From positions 1 to 64,000 of the forward strand of contig NW_025945897.1 of the NCBI RefSeq assembly GCF_000764305.2: a stretch of DNA of 64,000 nucleotides, written 5' to 3'. Below the pieces are notes generated by a model that was given only the letters and a program-made list of their open reading frames with translations, was not told the DNA's origin and ran no database searches. Position numbers and translations under genes: made by a program. This stretch comes from Hyalella azteca (Eukaryota; Arthropoda; Malacostraca; Amphipoda; Hyalellidae). Position 1 is the first letter of the stretch. Every line of letters begins with the position of its first letter. This document shows positions 21,378 through 35,029 of this stretch, in pieces.

Positions 21378-22203
21378 TGTAAAAGGTGGTAACTTAGACT
21401 ACTTTTTTTATTAAAATGATGCCAATTTTTTACTAGCTAAATTAAAACTTAAATTGAAATGTGGAAAATACAGGTCTATACTCTAGGTTCACTCACCATA
21501 AATTGCTGGCTCCTGCCTCTCATAGTTTTGATTTAATTTTAAAAAAAGTGATGGTATTTGTTATCCCAGCTCTTGGGGTATCTTAGACTGGGTGGTAAAA
21601 TCACCACCTAATGTCAGCCGTGATGGGGTAATATTGACCGGCTTGGAAATTAAGTTAAAATTACCATATATAAGACTCTGTAGAGTCTGAAACATAAAGA
21701 AAAAACATTAATAGGTGTATCAAACATGAAATATGTTTTATATTGTAATTTTAAATTAATTTCCAAGCTGATCTATGTTACCCTGTCAGGGCTGACATTA
21801 GGTGGTCTAAGTTCCCCCATTCGGGGTTGGTGCCCCCCATTTGCAAACAATGACACTTTCCTCAAATTTGTCATTTGCATATGTAACTAGAAGAGTTCTA
21901 CTACAATGCACCAAAATCTGGAGTTATTTTACCAAAAAATAAAAAAAAATTTGAGGGGGGGTTCTACCAAATAGGGGGCTTTAAATAATAGCCCTTTTTC
22001 GTGGGTCACATTTTTCATTGCTTCACCTATTAGATATGCATAATTTTTTTATCTTTCTATTGTGTTACGTAGCCTCAGTATTAGGCCTTTAATGCCCATT
22101 GACAAAATTTTTCTGTCATATAGTTTTTGAGTTTTGGGGGTTTTTGTAAAAAAACTAGAAGTGGTCTAAGTTACCCCGGGAGTCTAAGTAACCCCCTTAT
22201 ACG
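21378..22203. mobile_element. Inverted-repeat element ~0.83 kb with GTAACTTAGACT ends
   Basis: Left AAAGGTGGTAACTTAGACTA and right AGTCTAAGTAACCCCCTT are inverted. A second copy of the motif, GTGGTCTAAGTTACCCCGG, adjoins the right end. Inside, ACCTAATGTCAGCC...CCGGCTTGGAAATTAA (21607-21655) pairs with TTAATTTCCAAGCTGA...GGGCTGACATTAGGT (21757-21805), forming a long hairpin. No transposase is present. It ends about 300 bp before the ANKLE2 start codon. Confidence 0.6.
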
Positions 22204-22506
22204 ATAGGTATTTGTTTTGCTGGTTCTTCTGATGAGATAATGATCAGGTGATCTGTAATGTAAAGATTTTCTCATGATTGTGTGGAAAAAAAAATGTACA
22301 ATAATTTAGGTATTGATGCTTATTCTCATGGAATTTAATTTCTAGAAAAAGTTTTTGTATACTAACTTTTCACAGCTTTGAGACCATACTTTAATATAAT
22401 AGCCATTTTAATTTCAACCTAATTTACATGTTCATATCATCAGTTTAAAAATATTTCTTAGTTTCACTATCATGATATTTCAAAGCAAACGTGCTACCAA
22501 TGCATC

Positions 22507-25500
22507 ATGAGAAACTTGAGTGCAGATGAAGTTCCAAAGCTCTCAGATGAGCTTCTTCGTGAAGAGCTTGAAGTTCGTGGCACACCTGTTGGACCAATTT
22601 CGGACTTCACAAGGCAAGATGCAGCTACTAACTGAATTTTTTATGCACTACCTATATCAGACTTATTTTAGTTTATTGTTGACTAAAGTGAAGAGGAGCT
22701 TGTTGCTTCTATTAGCTTTACTTCTAGATAATTAGTCTTTTTGTTTAACTTCTATTCCTTGACACTAAGGTGTATCATTCATTTTAACAGAGGGAATGCT
22801 CCCAAATATTTCTTTTAGTTACTATTTTTCAATACATTATTCAATACATGGATGAAGTAATATATGAGTCTAACCTTTTTGATTGAAGTTTTACTTATTA
22901 ACTGATGTATGACCTGATTTTTTGGTGTAATTTTCATGATTTTCATGTTAAATTAACAGGCCACTGCTGGAGAAAATTCTTCTACGCAAACTTGGACTTC
23001 TAGAATCTGGTGAAGAAGAGGGAGCTCGAGGGGATGGCTGGGCTAGCCAGGCAGTTGAGAGCAAAGCTGCAAGTGATGCAGAAGCTCTTCCGGTATATGC
23101 ATTTTTTGGAGTCCATCTACCACCAAACTGCTGCGAATCACATGGGCCTGATCCTGGTTAGGTTATCAAGCTTTCTAACAAGTTACTCACTTGCATCAGT
23201 TATGAAATGTGCTCATTGCTCATTGTGTAATGGTCAAATTATTTGTGACTTTTTAGTTTTTTCTCTCTGTTTTCATGCTTGTCTGATTTGGCTAAAAAAT
23301 TTTCAACTTGAATGCCAGAAGTGGCTAAGTGAATTAATTATTCCTGTGTTTTAAATTAATTTTGATACAATTAATCTTAATCTGATTTATCTTCTCAGAA
23401 TTATTACAACAAATCTTGTTAATGATGATTTGCTACATTTTATTGCATGAAGATAACAATTTCCAAGTATTCTGTGAGATCATCACAGAAATAATCTTTA
23501 TAATTTTCTATTGAATAATACATTTTTTTCTGAAGCACCATCTATTGTTTTATAATTTAGTTTTCAGCATTTGTTGTAAACTAAATTGATTAAGTTGATT
23601 AAAATTAATTAATTTTTTCAGACTTCAAGCCCGTGTACACAGACAAGGCTAAATGTCTGGCTGCTCTAAAAAAACACAAAGGATCGCGCTTCAAAACCTT
23701 TCCCAGCTACGATGATGCGCTGCAGTTCTCAATGAATGGTCCTAAAGTTAATCTGAATGAATCTAGTGTTGACTTGGTCTGTGATAAAGGTAAATGAGAA
23801 AGAGAGAAGTTCTAGGTGTGTTTTTAATCTTAAGTGGTATGTTTAAAGTATGTATTGCCTAGTTTCATCTAGCTATATGTTATGCTGGTTAATAACATTA
23901 TCAAGGACCTATCTTAATCCAAAGTTTGAATATTCATAAATTTTTATGTATGTAACATATTGAAAACTTTAAACTAAATATAACTATTAGTTTGTGATAG
24001 TCCTGTGATTTTAAAATTTGATGCAATGTCAATGCAATTAAAATTTCATTCTAACATTCCAGTTGATTCCGTTGATGGAAATGCCAACAATCAGCCAAGT
24101 TTAAGCCTTGAGAAGCCTTGTGCATTTAGAGGACCTTCTTCTCAAGACAGAGTCAAGTTCCGTAAAACTATTGAGACTGGAGACATTGCTGCATTCAATG
24201 AGGTGTGTGGCTCTAACATTTTTTTAGTTTTCATAACTGTCTGAGAATAAATTTATGGAAGTGCTTAATTGATCCATATAATTTCTTGATTTAATTTTCA
24301 ATAGATATATATGTAGTATGCCATCAAGAATAGTATTCAGGACCTTCCATTGTAGTATGTTTACCTACAAAAGATTTCTGGACCGCTTGTGAAATAGTAA
24401 TTTATTCGTATTTTCCCCCAACAGTTAGTGTGCAACAACCCGCGATATTTGGTGAGCAGCGGCGACAGTCCCGCCATCTTGAAGGAAGGCACGCGGTACA
24501 ACGCGCTCCACGTCGCCTGCCTCACCAACCAGCATGAGATCTGTGCAATGGTGACTGTTTTTCCTCACTTACTCTATCAGAAAATAAATAATTCAATAGA
24601 CGTGCTGTTTCATTATTATCTGAAGATCTTTGTGGCTGCTTATTGTCTGCTTCCATTGTTGCAATCTTTGGTATTGTCCTTAGAACCTTATTGTGTGCAT
24701 TTATCTTATTAACGTACAATCTTGATCGTTTAACTATTTTTCAGGTAGTATTAGTAAATATTTTTTTGCCAGATACCGCATTTCTCAGAAATAGGTTGTG
24801 AAATTTCTGAAATTAATTTCAAAGATTGAATTGAACAGCTAAAATGTTTATTGCTAATATTATGTATTGTATAATATACTACTATATATTTACTACTACT
24901 ATACTATTTTATATTATATAATACTACTAATACATTGCACATTTCATACTGATTTGCTGTTTCATTTTTTCTTCATTTTCCATTTTTTGTGGATTTTCTG
25001 CTTCAGATCTCGAATTTTTTGCCGTTCTCTGCTCTAGTGTTTCAGATCTCAATTCTGTTCCCAGATTCTCCGCTTCATATCCCAGCCAGACCTGTTCAAA
25101 CGTCTATACCCTGACGACAGCCCGTCCACCAGCACCCGGCGGCAGCAGTACCTGCTAGATCTGTACCTTAACATGCCAGATAAAGGGCCTTATGAAACAC
25201 CCCTGCACATTGCATGCAAGCTCGGCCACGTGCAGTGTGTTAAAATCCTCACCTCATATGCGCTCTGTGACAAGGAAATTTGCAACAAATACGGCGATAA
25301 ACCTCGAGATGTGCGTATATTTTGTGCCCAACATGTATTCTTTACCATTAGGATTAATAATTATTTATATGAATATGATCAAATTTTGGTGTATAGAATG
25401 TGTCTCTTTTTAATTCATTTTGAATTTTAACGATAGAAGCATTATTAAATTGTAATACAGGGTGTTTCAGAATTAAGTAACCCTTTTAATTTGTTAATAA

Positions 25501-28500
25501 ATAAAATACTAAGAACGTTATGAAGTTGAAACTTGTTTTATTTAAAAGAAGAACATTTTCATGGTAATATTGTATCATAGTTACGTCATTATCCTGTATA
25601 ACTTGCTAAATTTGTGTTTAATTATCAAGCCTTAAATTTTCATCATGATTCGCTACAGCAAAGAAGAAAGAACAAAAATTATCGCTACAGTCAATAACGA
25701 TGTCAATAACAGAAGTTCAACGTGATTACAGGATCCATTTCAAAACAAGGATCCTTCAAAAAACACATTTAAATATCTTTGTCGAAAATTTGCGGATATC
25801 AAAAATTTGCACTCTCGTCAGAAACACTAATGAAGGTTATGAAAGCAACGAAGAGAAGAGCCCTATTTTGTCTAAACAATTGTGGTGGGCATTTAAAAGA
25901 TATTATAATTAAAAACTAGGATACAATATTACCATAAAAAATGTTCTTCTTTTAAATAAAACAAGTTTCAACTTCATAACGTTCTTAGTTTTTTATTTAT
26001 TAACAAATTAAAAGGGTTACTTAATTCTGAAACACCCTGTATTTTGTTGCCAGCGCAAGCATTAAGTTCAATGCTGAAATTCCTTATACCAAAAAGCTCG
26101 TCAAACAATAATCTTATTGAGTGCAGATCCAAGAATTCCCCTTTGGTGTACGTATATAACAGTATGATGTATTGGGACAGAGTAAGAGTAATAATACATG
26201 GATAAATTCAATACAAACTCAAAATATGATTTAATTTCAGGTGATTTGCCAGCGCTGGCGAGGCGGGGCTGGAGGCAGCCCTTCCAATACCAAAGCGGCT
26301 ATAGCAGAGCTGTTGGAGGCTCATTACTACGTGCCGGTGCTGCGGGACTCGTCTTTTAACCTTCCTCCTGTCGTAGGGGAAGTCTGGTCGCCAACGATCG
26401 CGTCGGAACATGGTTTGTTGTGTCTGGGGCCTTACTATCAAAACTAACCTAAGTACGTACTCGCAGCGGGCGATTTCTCGTCTGTGATTGGTGGGATGGA
26501 AGAGCCGTCAGTGATTGCGAACATTTACCTATTTTCAATAGAACGGCACCAGAAGTGCCGTGCTTTAACTTCTTTGCTGTTAACAACTTTGTTAATTTTA
26601 AACAACAGCAATTTATTTCAAAATAACGCTTCATTAAAAACGGTACTTGTTGCTGGATAATTTTGTTCCCTGTTTTATGACTTATTGTGAATGCTCTTGA
26701 ATTCATATTAAGTGCCTGCTTTCAGAGTTTGCTGGCGACGTGACGTCTTCGACTTTTAGCTTCTTAAACGTCAGCGACTGCAGCTTGATGAACGTGAGCA
26801 GTTTGGACTGCAGTGGCCAGCTGCCTTCAACAGCGTCCACTTCACTCATGCATAGGCTAGCTTTGCCGAGTCCACTCTCGTGTTCGAGAAAGGTGAGCTA
26901 ACTCTCTTGTTTTACACTATTTTCAAGAGCTTAATTGAAGTTCAGTTATTATACAACCTAACTACTCGAAATTTCTGTGGCCGCCATTTATTTATGCACA
27001 AAATTCAGAAATATGATGCCAATGAAGACTGATGGTCTGTGTAACCTATTGCTGTCTTTCAAATTTTGTCCACGTTTATGATTGTATTCATACTTTACTC
27101 CTTTTTTATAATAATTACATACTGATAAAATAAAGTATTACTACGGTATTTTTTATATTATATTTTGTTATTCATTGCCTCCCATTTTCACTTTTTGTTG
27201 AAATGTGATTTTTTAAATTTTAAACCCTCAGACTTAACATATCCTTGTGCATGACCAGTAGGCTACGTTCCAACACGCGTATGTTATTCGCCCCAAACTA
27301 TGCTCGGTCGAGCTGCAAGAATGTTCACATGCATACCGTGTATTATTCCGCTCACTTATTACAGGTTGAAGCATTTCTAGGCCCCTTGCCACTCTCCAAA
27401 GCGTTGAGTGCGCGCAAGCAGTGGCGCGACTGCGCACGTCCATCTCGCACTCTGTGCTCCATCCCAGCAAACCGTCTTGAAACGTCAGGTTTTGGAGAAG
27501 ATTCCTCTCCCATCCAGCCAAATGCTGCTGTCCACAGCACGCCCAAGCGAGGTCTTGGTCTTAGCCTAAACTTAGAAACGCCGCCGTCTCAAGGGACGAC
27601 TTCCATTCTCTCCAGCACGCCTCGACACAGAGATGTTGTTCTACCAGATTATGAAAAAGGTCTCGAAGTTCACGGGAGGTGAGTCCTGACCCTGATTAGT
27701 TATTTCAAGAAATATTAGCATTTTTTGTCATCTATTTGTACATGAATGTTTGGAAGAGGTGGAAAAAAAATTTGCATGTTTCACTAAATTTTACCTGTGA
27801 TCTGTTATACTTAGGATATCAATCCTGTAATTTTTTACAATGTGAACAGTAATGTAATTAAACAGAAGATAATTTTTTCATGTACCGGGAGTTTTATTTT
27901 TTTTTTTGTTTTTTTTTATTATTTCTCTTCTCTTTCATTAAAAAAATCAATTGTAACTTTGGGAATTTCAGACGCCTAGCTAAGGAATACAACACAAATT
28001 GGTTTGAATATTGGGACTTTCTGGGAGAATTTGTTGACTGCAGCTCTGAAGACGGAAAGGCCAAACTGGAGGCACATCTCAAGCAGCAGTTTGCTAAGGT
28101 AAAGTTATATTTAATTAATTGAACTCTTATCACAGCAGAGCGGAAAGACTGAAAACTATTGACTCATTTTACAAGATGCAATTTGGATAGTTATCCTGTC
28201 TAAAATCATTACTATATCATATGCCAGCTACGCGTTTCGGCTTTGAACAGGAACCAATTACTGATCGACATTGAATCCTTCACAAAATGAAGAACCTAAG
28301 TGCAAATAACTTCTCTGAAAATGCATTGAAATCATTGATGTGTTGGCGAGATGGTAGAATTTCGTTCTGTACGGTATTTTCATGAAGTAAAACTGACTGT
28401 TTCAAGTGCATAATTCTATTTAATGGCAACTTGGTGATGCAGTAGAGTACGTGCAGGTGGTGGCCAATGAGCAGAGCATTGACATGGACATGGTGTGTCG

Positions 28501-31500
28501 TAAGCTCATTGATGAAGGCGTTGATGTGGAAAACAAAGACGTCGTCGCTGCTGCTGCTGACAGTGAGTCGAGTCTCGACCCGCCTTTTTCTGCAACGTCC
28601 AGTGGTCGTCTCACGGCCGTCATGATTCCAGGTATGTACTGGAAAATTTTTTTTTCAATTTATTGGTATCAATTATTATGAAAAATTGGGAATAATTAAA
28701 TAGAGTAGATGTAGAAAATTCTCTGTACGGTATCCATTTTCAATAAATCAGTTCTGTGATGTAATTACTGACCTATTGCAGGGATACTGACCTATTGCAG
28801 TGGTCAGAATTCCGCCATTCATCATGAATGAAAATTAGTTTCATAGAACTCCCTAATGACACATGTCATCTTAAATTATTTCAGTCACAGGAGTTTCGCC
28901 GTCGAACCACTTGCCAGTGAAGAGTCACACACAAAGCCCGAACAGAAGCAGCAGCAGCAGCTCCCTGGGATCTCTATGTCAGGGCCTGGAGGCCATCAGG
29001 CTGAATGCTTCGCTGTCTCCCACTGCCTCTCATTATTCTCCTGCTGCCCAAAGGTGGGCTTTCCTGCCTATCATCTGACATGAAATGATGCTGTGAAATG
29101 AATAATTTTTGAGGGAATGTTGTGTGTGTTCATTGTTAACTTATTAAAATATTGAACTAAAATAAGGCAGCTTTGTGATTGACATGCATATATGTCTTCT
29201 TCGTTAGGGAGTGACGTCTTAATTTCATAAAATTGCTCGTCATGGTGACTACCCATGTCTTCTATTGTGAAACGTTCATGAGACTGATGACAAATCATTT
29301 TTATATGTAGTTATCTAGCAAAGTACTGAAAAGTTTTCAGCTATCGCAATATGAATAATTCCTAGGGCTGACTGTGAATAAGTTCGATCTCCAGCACTTG
29401 CAAGCATTTGCCTCACTAAAATGATGCTTTTATAGCTAATAAACTCTCTGACCAACAGGCGCTACAACGAGCTTATGGACATGATCCAATCGGACGAGTC
29501 TCAGCTACGTGAGCTGATCACTTCTATAGACACGAGCCATTTGAGCCTCACAGCGGACGAGCTGAACTTAAGCCTGCGCAGCGACAACTGGCGTCTCATC
29601 AGCTACGTGGCGCAGTCATGTCGCGTGACGGCGCGTACGCTGGCTTGTGTTCTACAGGACCTGGTTGCAGACCCCCAGCTTAGGATGCTGCCTCAACTCT
29701 CCATCATTCGCATGGTTAAGACAAGAATAGCTGGTGAGATCCTTGCTCTCCATGTGCTAATCAGTAGATGCTGTGCCGATGACAGAAATACAGCACGCTC
29801 GAAGAAATCTGGTTCTAAGCACAAAGATGGTTGCAACGTGAATGGTGAAAACAATAATTCCAGTCCAGATTTTGAGCGGGAAAACTTTGTTGAGTCTACC
29901 AGAGAGAACTCAGAACTGAACTCTGTTGTTGATAATAATGAAACACTTGCTGGTAGCCGGGAACAGAACGCCTTTGAGAGGAGCATTCAAGAGTCTGGGA
30001 TCACTTTCGTCCATGGACTATTGGCTGTCGAGATTCTAAGGCTGGTGAGCGAGTGTCTCCTTCCAAGTGAACTTCTCTCCTTGCTCCATGTTCTCAAGGT
30101 TGTTGTGAACAATTTAACTTATCTTGAAATCGCATTGTCAGACGAAGAGGGCGATGAAGATGATGTTGAAGAAAATAGACGTTTGCTTGGAAGACGTGAT
30201 ACGAGGAAAATTCATGATAGATCTGACCATGCACAGCACGTCAAATGTGTCGTACTTCTTTTAGAACGCGCTCTTGGTATAGCCACCAACGAGGGTTCTG
30301 ATGACAAGTGCAATCGAATCCCAGGGGTTGCTGAGTTGCCGGGATGTTCTTGCCATTGGGAGAATTGTTGCGTGACTTTAGCAGCACTCACAGAATATGC
30401 ATTCAACGGTCCATCGTCTCTTGCAAAAAAACATTCTGGAACGATGCGTAACAACTCGAATAACACGAGCATGCTTGAAAGTTCTTTAAACCAATCAAAC
30501 GTCAAGTTCAACAAAGCACATTCATTTCTACACCAAACTGTGTTTGGTAACGGAAGTCCATCGATCCATTCTCGTATTAATGCTAAAGTTAAAGGATCTC
30601 CCGAGCTTCGCAAATGCTCTCTAAAAGAAAGTATTGTGAAAACTTTAAACTTTGATGATGATGACAACCTCTCTTCTCAAGATGTTTTGAACAAAGATTG
30701 TAATGGCAATAGCACCCCGTCAAACTTAGTTGCGTCAAAGAAACTGAGTAATGCCAAAGATATTAATCTAGTACCAATGTCGAATCTTAATGATGAATCT
30801 CTCGTGTATGAGAACAATAATGTTCTCTTGCCTAACGTTGGTCTTCTTATTGAAGAAATTGGTGTGAATGGAGTTTGTGTTAATAGTGATACCGGCATGG
30901 AAAATATTGCGTCTGACCCGATATCCCCGAATGACGATCATGTGGACTCGGGTCATGTGCTGGACGATGGCTGTAACGAAGATAATGATGACGACGATGA
31001 TAGCTTCGCCACGGCAGCCAATACTTCCATCGGCAGCTCCTTAGCTACACCTGAAGATATCAAAGAATTTTATATCAAAGGGTGAGTGAAAAAAAGTTTC
31101 CAAGGTTTCATTACCACCAGATACTACTTCATGTTAGCGAGTTTCGTAAGTTAAATTCAAAAGATGGAAGTATTAGGGTTTCATTTTTAACGGATCCCAC
31201 ATTGAGCATTTGCCTATTTCGAGTTTCTTTTTTAATCGTTGCCTACCATTCCGAAGCTATCTCGCGCTTGTAATTAGAAAAACTTTTACTAATAAGACCC
31301 GCGCTCCAATTCTAACGACATTTGTTTATTTACAACACTTCTCTTTAACTTCAATTCTTGTTTGTTTATTTATTTGTCCGGTACAAATCTTATAAGTGAT
31401 ATTTAACACACTTCTACTTTTCCAATCGATCTGAAACTTTGCACACTTTTATAAAGTTGGAGACATTGCATGAATCAATTGACAGAATGAATAATTTTCG

Positions 31501-31954
31501 AAATAAAAAAAAATTTAATAATAAAAAAATGTAAATAATTTTTAATATTGAAAAAAGAAATTCATTGTACATGTGTAACATCAGTGGCACTGGCCTCTGT
31601 AGAAGTGTTGTCTTTGAAAAGTAATTTTAAACGCATATTTTATTTTTCAGAACAACCCCGACAAAAGTAGATGTGGACGTACTGAAGGCGTTGGCAGGAA
31701 CGTCCAGCATTGACGTCGCCACCACCGCGCCTGTAGACGAAACCAAATACCCGCACCTGGCGCAGTGGCAGCAGCTGCTCCAAGACAAGGTGCGCTCCTC
31801 GTCCCAGCTGGAATTAAACGACACCAACGACGCCGCCCCTGTTGACCAGGGACGAGTGTCGAGCTTGTTCGAATCTCCTTATTGTCCCAAGTTGAAGCGT
31901 TCAATTAATTTTAATTCTTCTAATCCAAGCATTCCATTTTCGCCGTTGCCTTAG
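22507..31954 (+). CDS. ANKLE2: Ankyrin repeat and LEM domain-containing protein 2
   Basis: ANKLE2 is an ER/nuclear-envelope scaffold that, with PP2A and against VRK1, controls BAF dephosphorylation and nuclear-envelope reassembly after mitosis (family knowledge). Exons: 22507-22613, 22960-23156, 23622-23789, 24063-24202, 24425-24550, 25065-25310, 26241-26412, 26726-26892, 27365-27678, 27972-28098, 28457-28631, 28885-29053, 29459-31081, 31651-31954. All phases agree; 1344 residues. LEM domain at 1-52 (LSADEVPKLSDELLREEL, RPLLEKILLRKL); RNase H1 N-terminal-like segment (KHKGSRFKTFPSYDDA) about 110-145; ankyrin repeats (YNALHVAC about 229, YETPLHIACKLGH); LPPVVGEVWSP; and YNTNWFEYWDFLGEFVD about 550. 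Exon 13 encodes a long acidic extension, making it longer than human ANKLE2 (~940). Intron 1 has a GC donor. The membrane segment of human ANKLE2 is not visible, so an upstream exon may be missing. Confidence 0.93.
25458..26039. mobile_element. Degenerate mariner/Tc1-like element with ~120-bp inverted ends
   Basis: Inserted in ANKLE2 intron 6 with TA duplication (25456-25457 and 26040-26041). The ends CAGGGTGTTTCAGAATTAAG and its complement extend about 120 bp (AAACTTGTTTTATTTAAAAG near the inner side). The 340-bp interior retains part of an N-terminal helix-turn-helix (YSKEERTKII, EVQRDYRIHFKTR, KYLCRKFADI) spread over frames. The catalytic domain is missing, so it cannot mobilise itself. 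Confidence 0.8.
26427..26551. mobile_element. Small MITE next to ANKLE2 exon 7 donor
   Basis: GGGGCCTTACTATCAAAACT and the complement of the right end (GGTGCCGTTCTATTGAAAAT) are imperfect inverted repeats. The core TCTGTGATTGGTGGGATGGA, GCCGTCAGTGATTG is shared with the 62467-62611 element (TCTATGATTGGTGGATTT, GCCGTCAATTATTGG). It begins about 15 bp downstream of the predicted splice donor at 26413. Confidence 0.6.
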
Positions 31955-34900
31955 CTTGATTATTTTGGGTTTGGTAAGTTGGGAATTCCTTAAGAGAAAT
32001 TTTTCTTATTAATGGCTTCTGTGACTTCTTCTTTCAAGTGTTGAATCTAATATTGAATCTTTTTCTTAATTTCAAGATCTTGAATTATCTCTAACTCAAA
32101 AGTAATATTGCTAGAAATAACACTGGAACAAGGTCTTTTGGGTTTTAAACTTTTTTTTATGATATTAGGATTTTTTTTTTCAACTAAAATTTTAAGTACC
32201 TATGGAAAACTGAAAAATTTGACTGAAATTCTGGTAATCAATATATAACAAACTTTATGACCTTCATCGACGCTAAATCCATATGCGTATAGTATTTTCA
32301 TGATAAAGGTATCGCATGAAAGTATTGTTCATTATGAAAGTTCAGATATATCAACTGTTCAGATATAACTAAGAACAAATAAATGGTCTAGATTTTTTGT
32401 GTGAATAGCACAGTTTCGTCTGAGAAAATTCGACGTCTCTCAAGATAGTGTTTAGTTTAGCTGCATCCTTCCTTCCTGGCGATCATGTCTTCTTGTGTTT
32501 GCATTCCTTGTTTTACGACTTGTACTTCCGCTCGTATGATATTTTTGGCATTCTTTTCAGTAGATTTTTACTTGTATTTACCGAGTTCTAAGTGTAAATA
32601 ATTCTCTTCACCATCTTCTTGTTTGTGAAATTTGTCTGCATTATGCGATTTATTGCTCTCGCCCAGGGGTCCTTCAGTCTTATTTAATGCAAATCTTGAT
32701 CTATATGACCGTAACAATGCGCATTGTAGGCGTTGCTGAAATAAACAGTAAAGTATTTGGTAGTTTTTAGAGAGTATCACAATAATTTTCAAATTTATTG
32801 ACAAAAATTGACCGTTGAATACACAGAGAAGATCTGCGAACATAAAGAATTGTACGTAGTCCGTGTGGCGCATTTATTTTCTTTTGATTCATTCCTCCGG
32901 CAATCAATTTTAAATATCTCAACGTTGTGAACTCAGAATTTCGGCGTATGTGATATCACATTAATCGTTGATTTTGAACTTTGGACCTGATGAATCATAA
33001 TAAAGTTCTATCAATAGCCTGGACTTGAATGGACACGCAATCTCTCGAGCTCGTTCATATCTAGTTTGTATTTAGCACTACTCTCGTATCTGGGCTCGTA
33101 CGAGCGTGGATAAGACAGTGCACATATTGTCATCCTAAGTGACTGTACCGAACAATTTTCCTTGGGTTTATAAAGGACGACTAGTGAAGTTTTCGGCTTA
33201 GATTATTTTAATTGTCAGCATTTGGTGCATTTTTACTTATTTTCTGACCAAGAAAAACAGAATATCAATAAGAATAATTCCCTTATAACTTAGTGCGTCT
33301 CATTGGTCCTGCAGTACTTGTATGGTTATCAAATAATACCCGTTTATTCCGAAGGCAGCTGTGACATAGGAACTGTTGTTGACTTTTTGAAAGGTGTTTG
33401 GTACAATGTTGACGTTTTTGGTCTATGGGAGTTTTTTTAATTGAGGTTTTCGTTCCCGCTTGATTTATGATTATATTTTTTTGTTGTTGTTCAGTTTTTG
33501 CTAGCTGGTTAATTAACTGGCTTTTTGTTAATTTAACTGGCCAAAGCTCCGTAAAATCTGTAATCCGTACCTTCTCACACTTCATTTGAGAAAAAGTTTT
33601 GTAATTTATTTTGAGAACATCGGACCAGTTGCGTTCGAGTGTCGAGGGCGTGAGTGGATGGAATTGAACTTGTCAACCTCAATTTGAACGTCCAAAATAA
33701 GAACCTCGTGTATTTACAGGATTACAGAAAATTTGTTTTCGTGTCGTGTGCAATTTCTGGAAATATCTGACATTCTGTATTGTAACTGTACCAGTTTTCA
33801 TTTTTGTGTGTTAAAATATTAGGCTGATGAATTGGAAATTCATCAACACGTTCAATTTATACAGCATGTTTTCCGTATGGGTTGCATTTCTCTGTATTAA
33901 ACGGAAACTTTAGACTAGCTCAGATTGCCTTGCTGTGTCCGTTTGAAAGAGGCATTAAATTTTTTCCCCAACTATTTGCCTGTGCTGTAAAAAACGAAGC
34001 GGCATCTTAGTGTAATTTGATATTTTTCTATGAATAAGAAAGGCTTACCTTACAGTAATTACCAACTAACAGTTCATCCGTAGTAAAATATAATATTCTT
34101 ACATGAAAGATCGTTTCATATCCTATTGTAATTCTAGAATTAGCGAATCAAATTCCGCTCGATAGCGCTGCGCAGTTTTCCAAATTCTGTTATTTTGGGG
34201 AACTGTAGACTCATGGTTGAATTAGTAAAAATTTCACTAGCTAAACATCACTGTTTAGTAGTTAGCAATGCATATACAAAATTTCGTTCAAATCTGTTCG
34301 GTAGTTTGGAAGAAATTCCTTGATCATTGCGAAGTTCGGCATGTATCGCCATATAACTCACAAATGAAGGCGAAAAAAAATCATGAGTTAAATGTCGCCG
34401 TTAGGTCCTACTGAATACGTGTACAAGTTTCATCGAGCTGCGTCCATTAGTTTGGGAGATATTCCTTCATCATGTAATTTTGCCGACCGGCCGCGAGTCC
34501 AGCCGTAAAATTGGCCAAGACGTCAAGTGTCCGATGGTCGCGCTTTTAAGTCATGACAACCAAATTGAATAAAAATACTCGAGTTGCAATCAAACCCTGG
34601 GTAACTATGCATCCACACCACTTTGAAATTGTCTTTGAACTGGAGTGAACATATTTATAGTTATATGTAGTAAATATACAAATTATAGTTAGTGATATAT
34701 TTATTTTTCTATATGGTGGAAAGTTCAAGTAACTTCCGCGTACCATCTGAGCTCCCTAGGTTCTAAACTTGTATTGAATTTTTAGTTCTTCTGAAGGTGC
34801 GCTGAAATTGATTTAAATTGGTCACTAAAGTTATAACAATAAAAAATCTATTAATGTTCATATAAATCTTACCGAGTTTCATCGAACAGGCCGTGCCAGT

Positions 34901-35029
34901 AAATTGCACAAATTAATAGATGTTCGTCAACTTATCAAAACATTACCTATCGCTGGACGGGCAAGGCTCACCAAATAAATCGTTTACCCACGAAATGTAA
35001 CCCTACTTCAAAGTTCACCCGAATCAAAC
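31955..35029. other. ANKLE2 3' region, then non-coding DNA
   Basis: The ANKLE2 3' untranslated region starts here; AATAAA words at about 32375 and 32742 are candidate poly(A) signals. The rest is AT-rich with no recognised gene. 34190-34535 carries a repeat related to the one at 60573-61100 (ATATAACTCACAAATGAAGG, TAGGTCCTACTGAATACGTG, CCGCGAGTCCAGCCGTAAAA). Confidence 0.45.

Noticed and set aside
29693..30956. Several long minus-strand ORFs opposite ANKLE2 exon 13
   Set aside because: They are antisense shadows of a long open exon whose splice phases and conserved flanking exons fix the plus strand.
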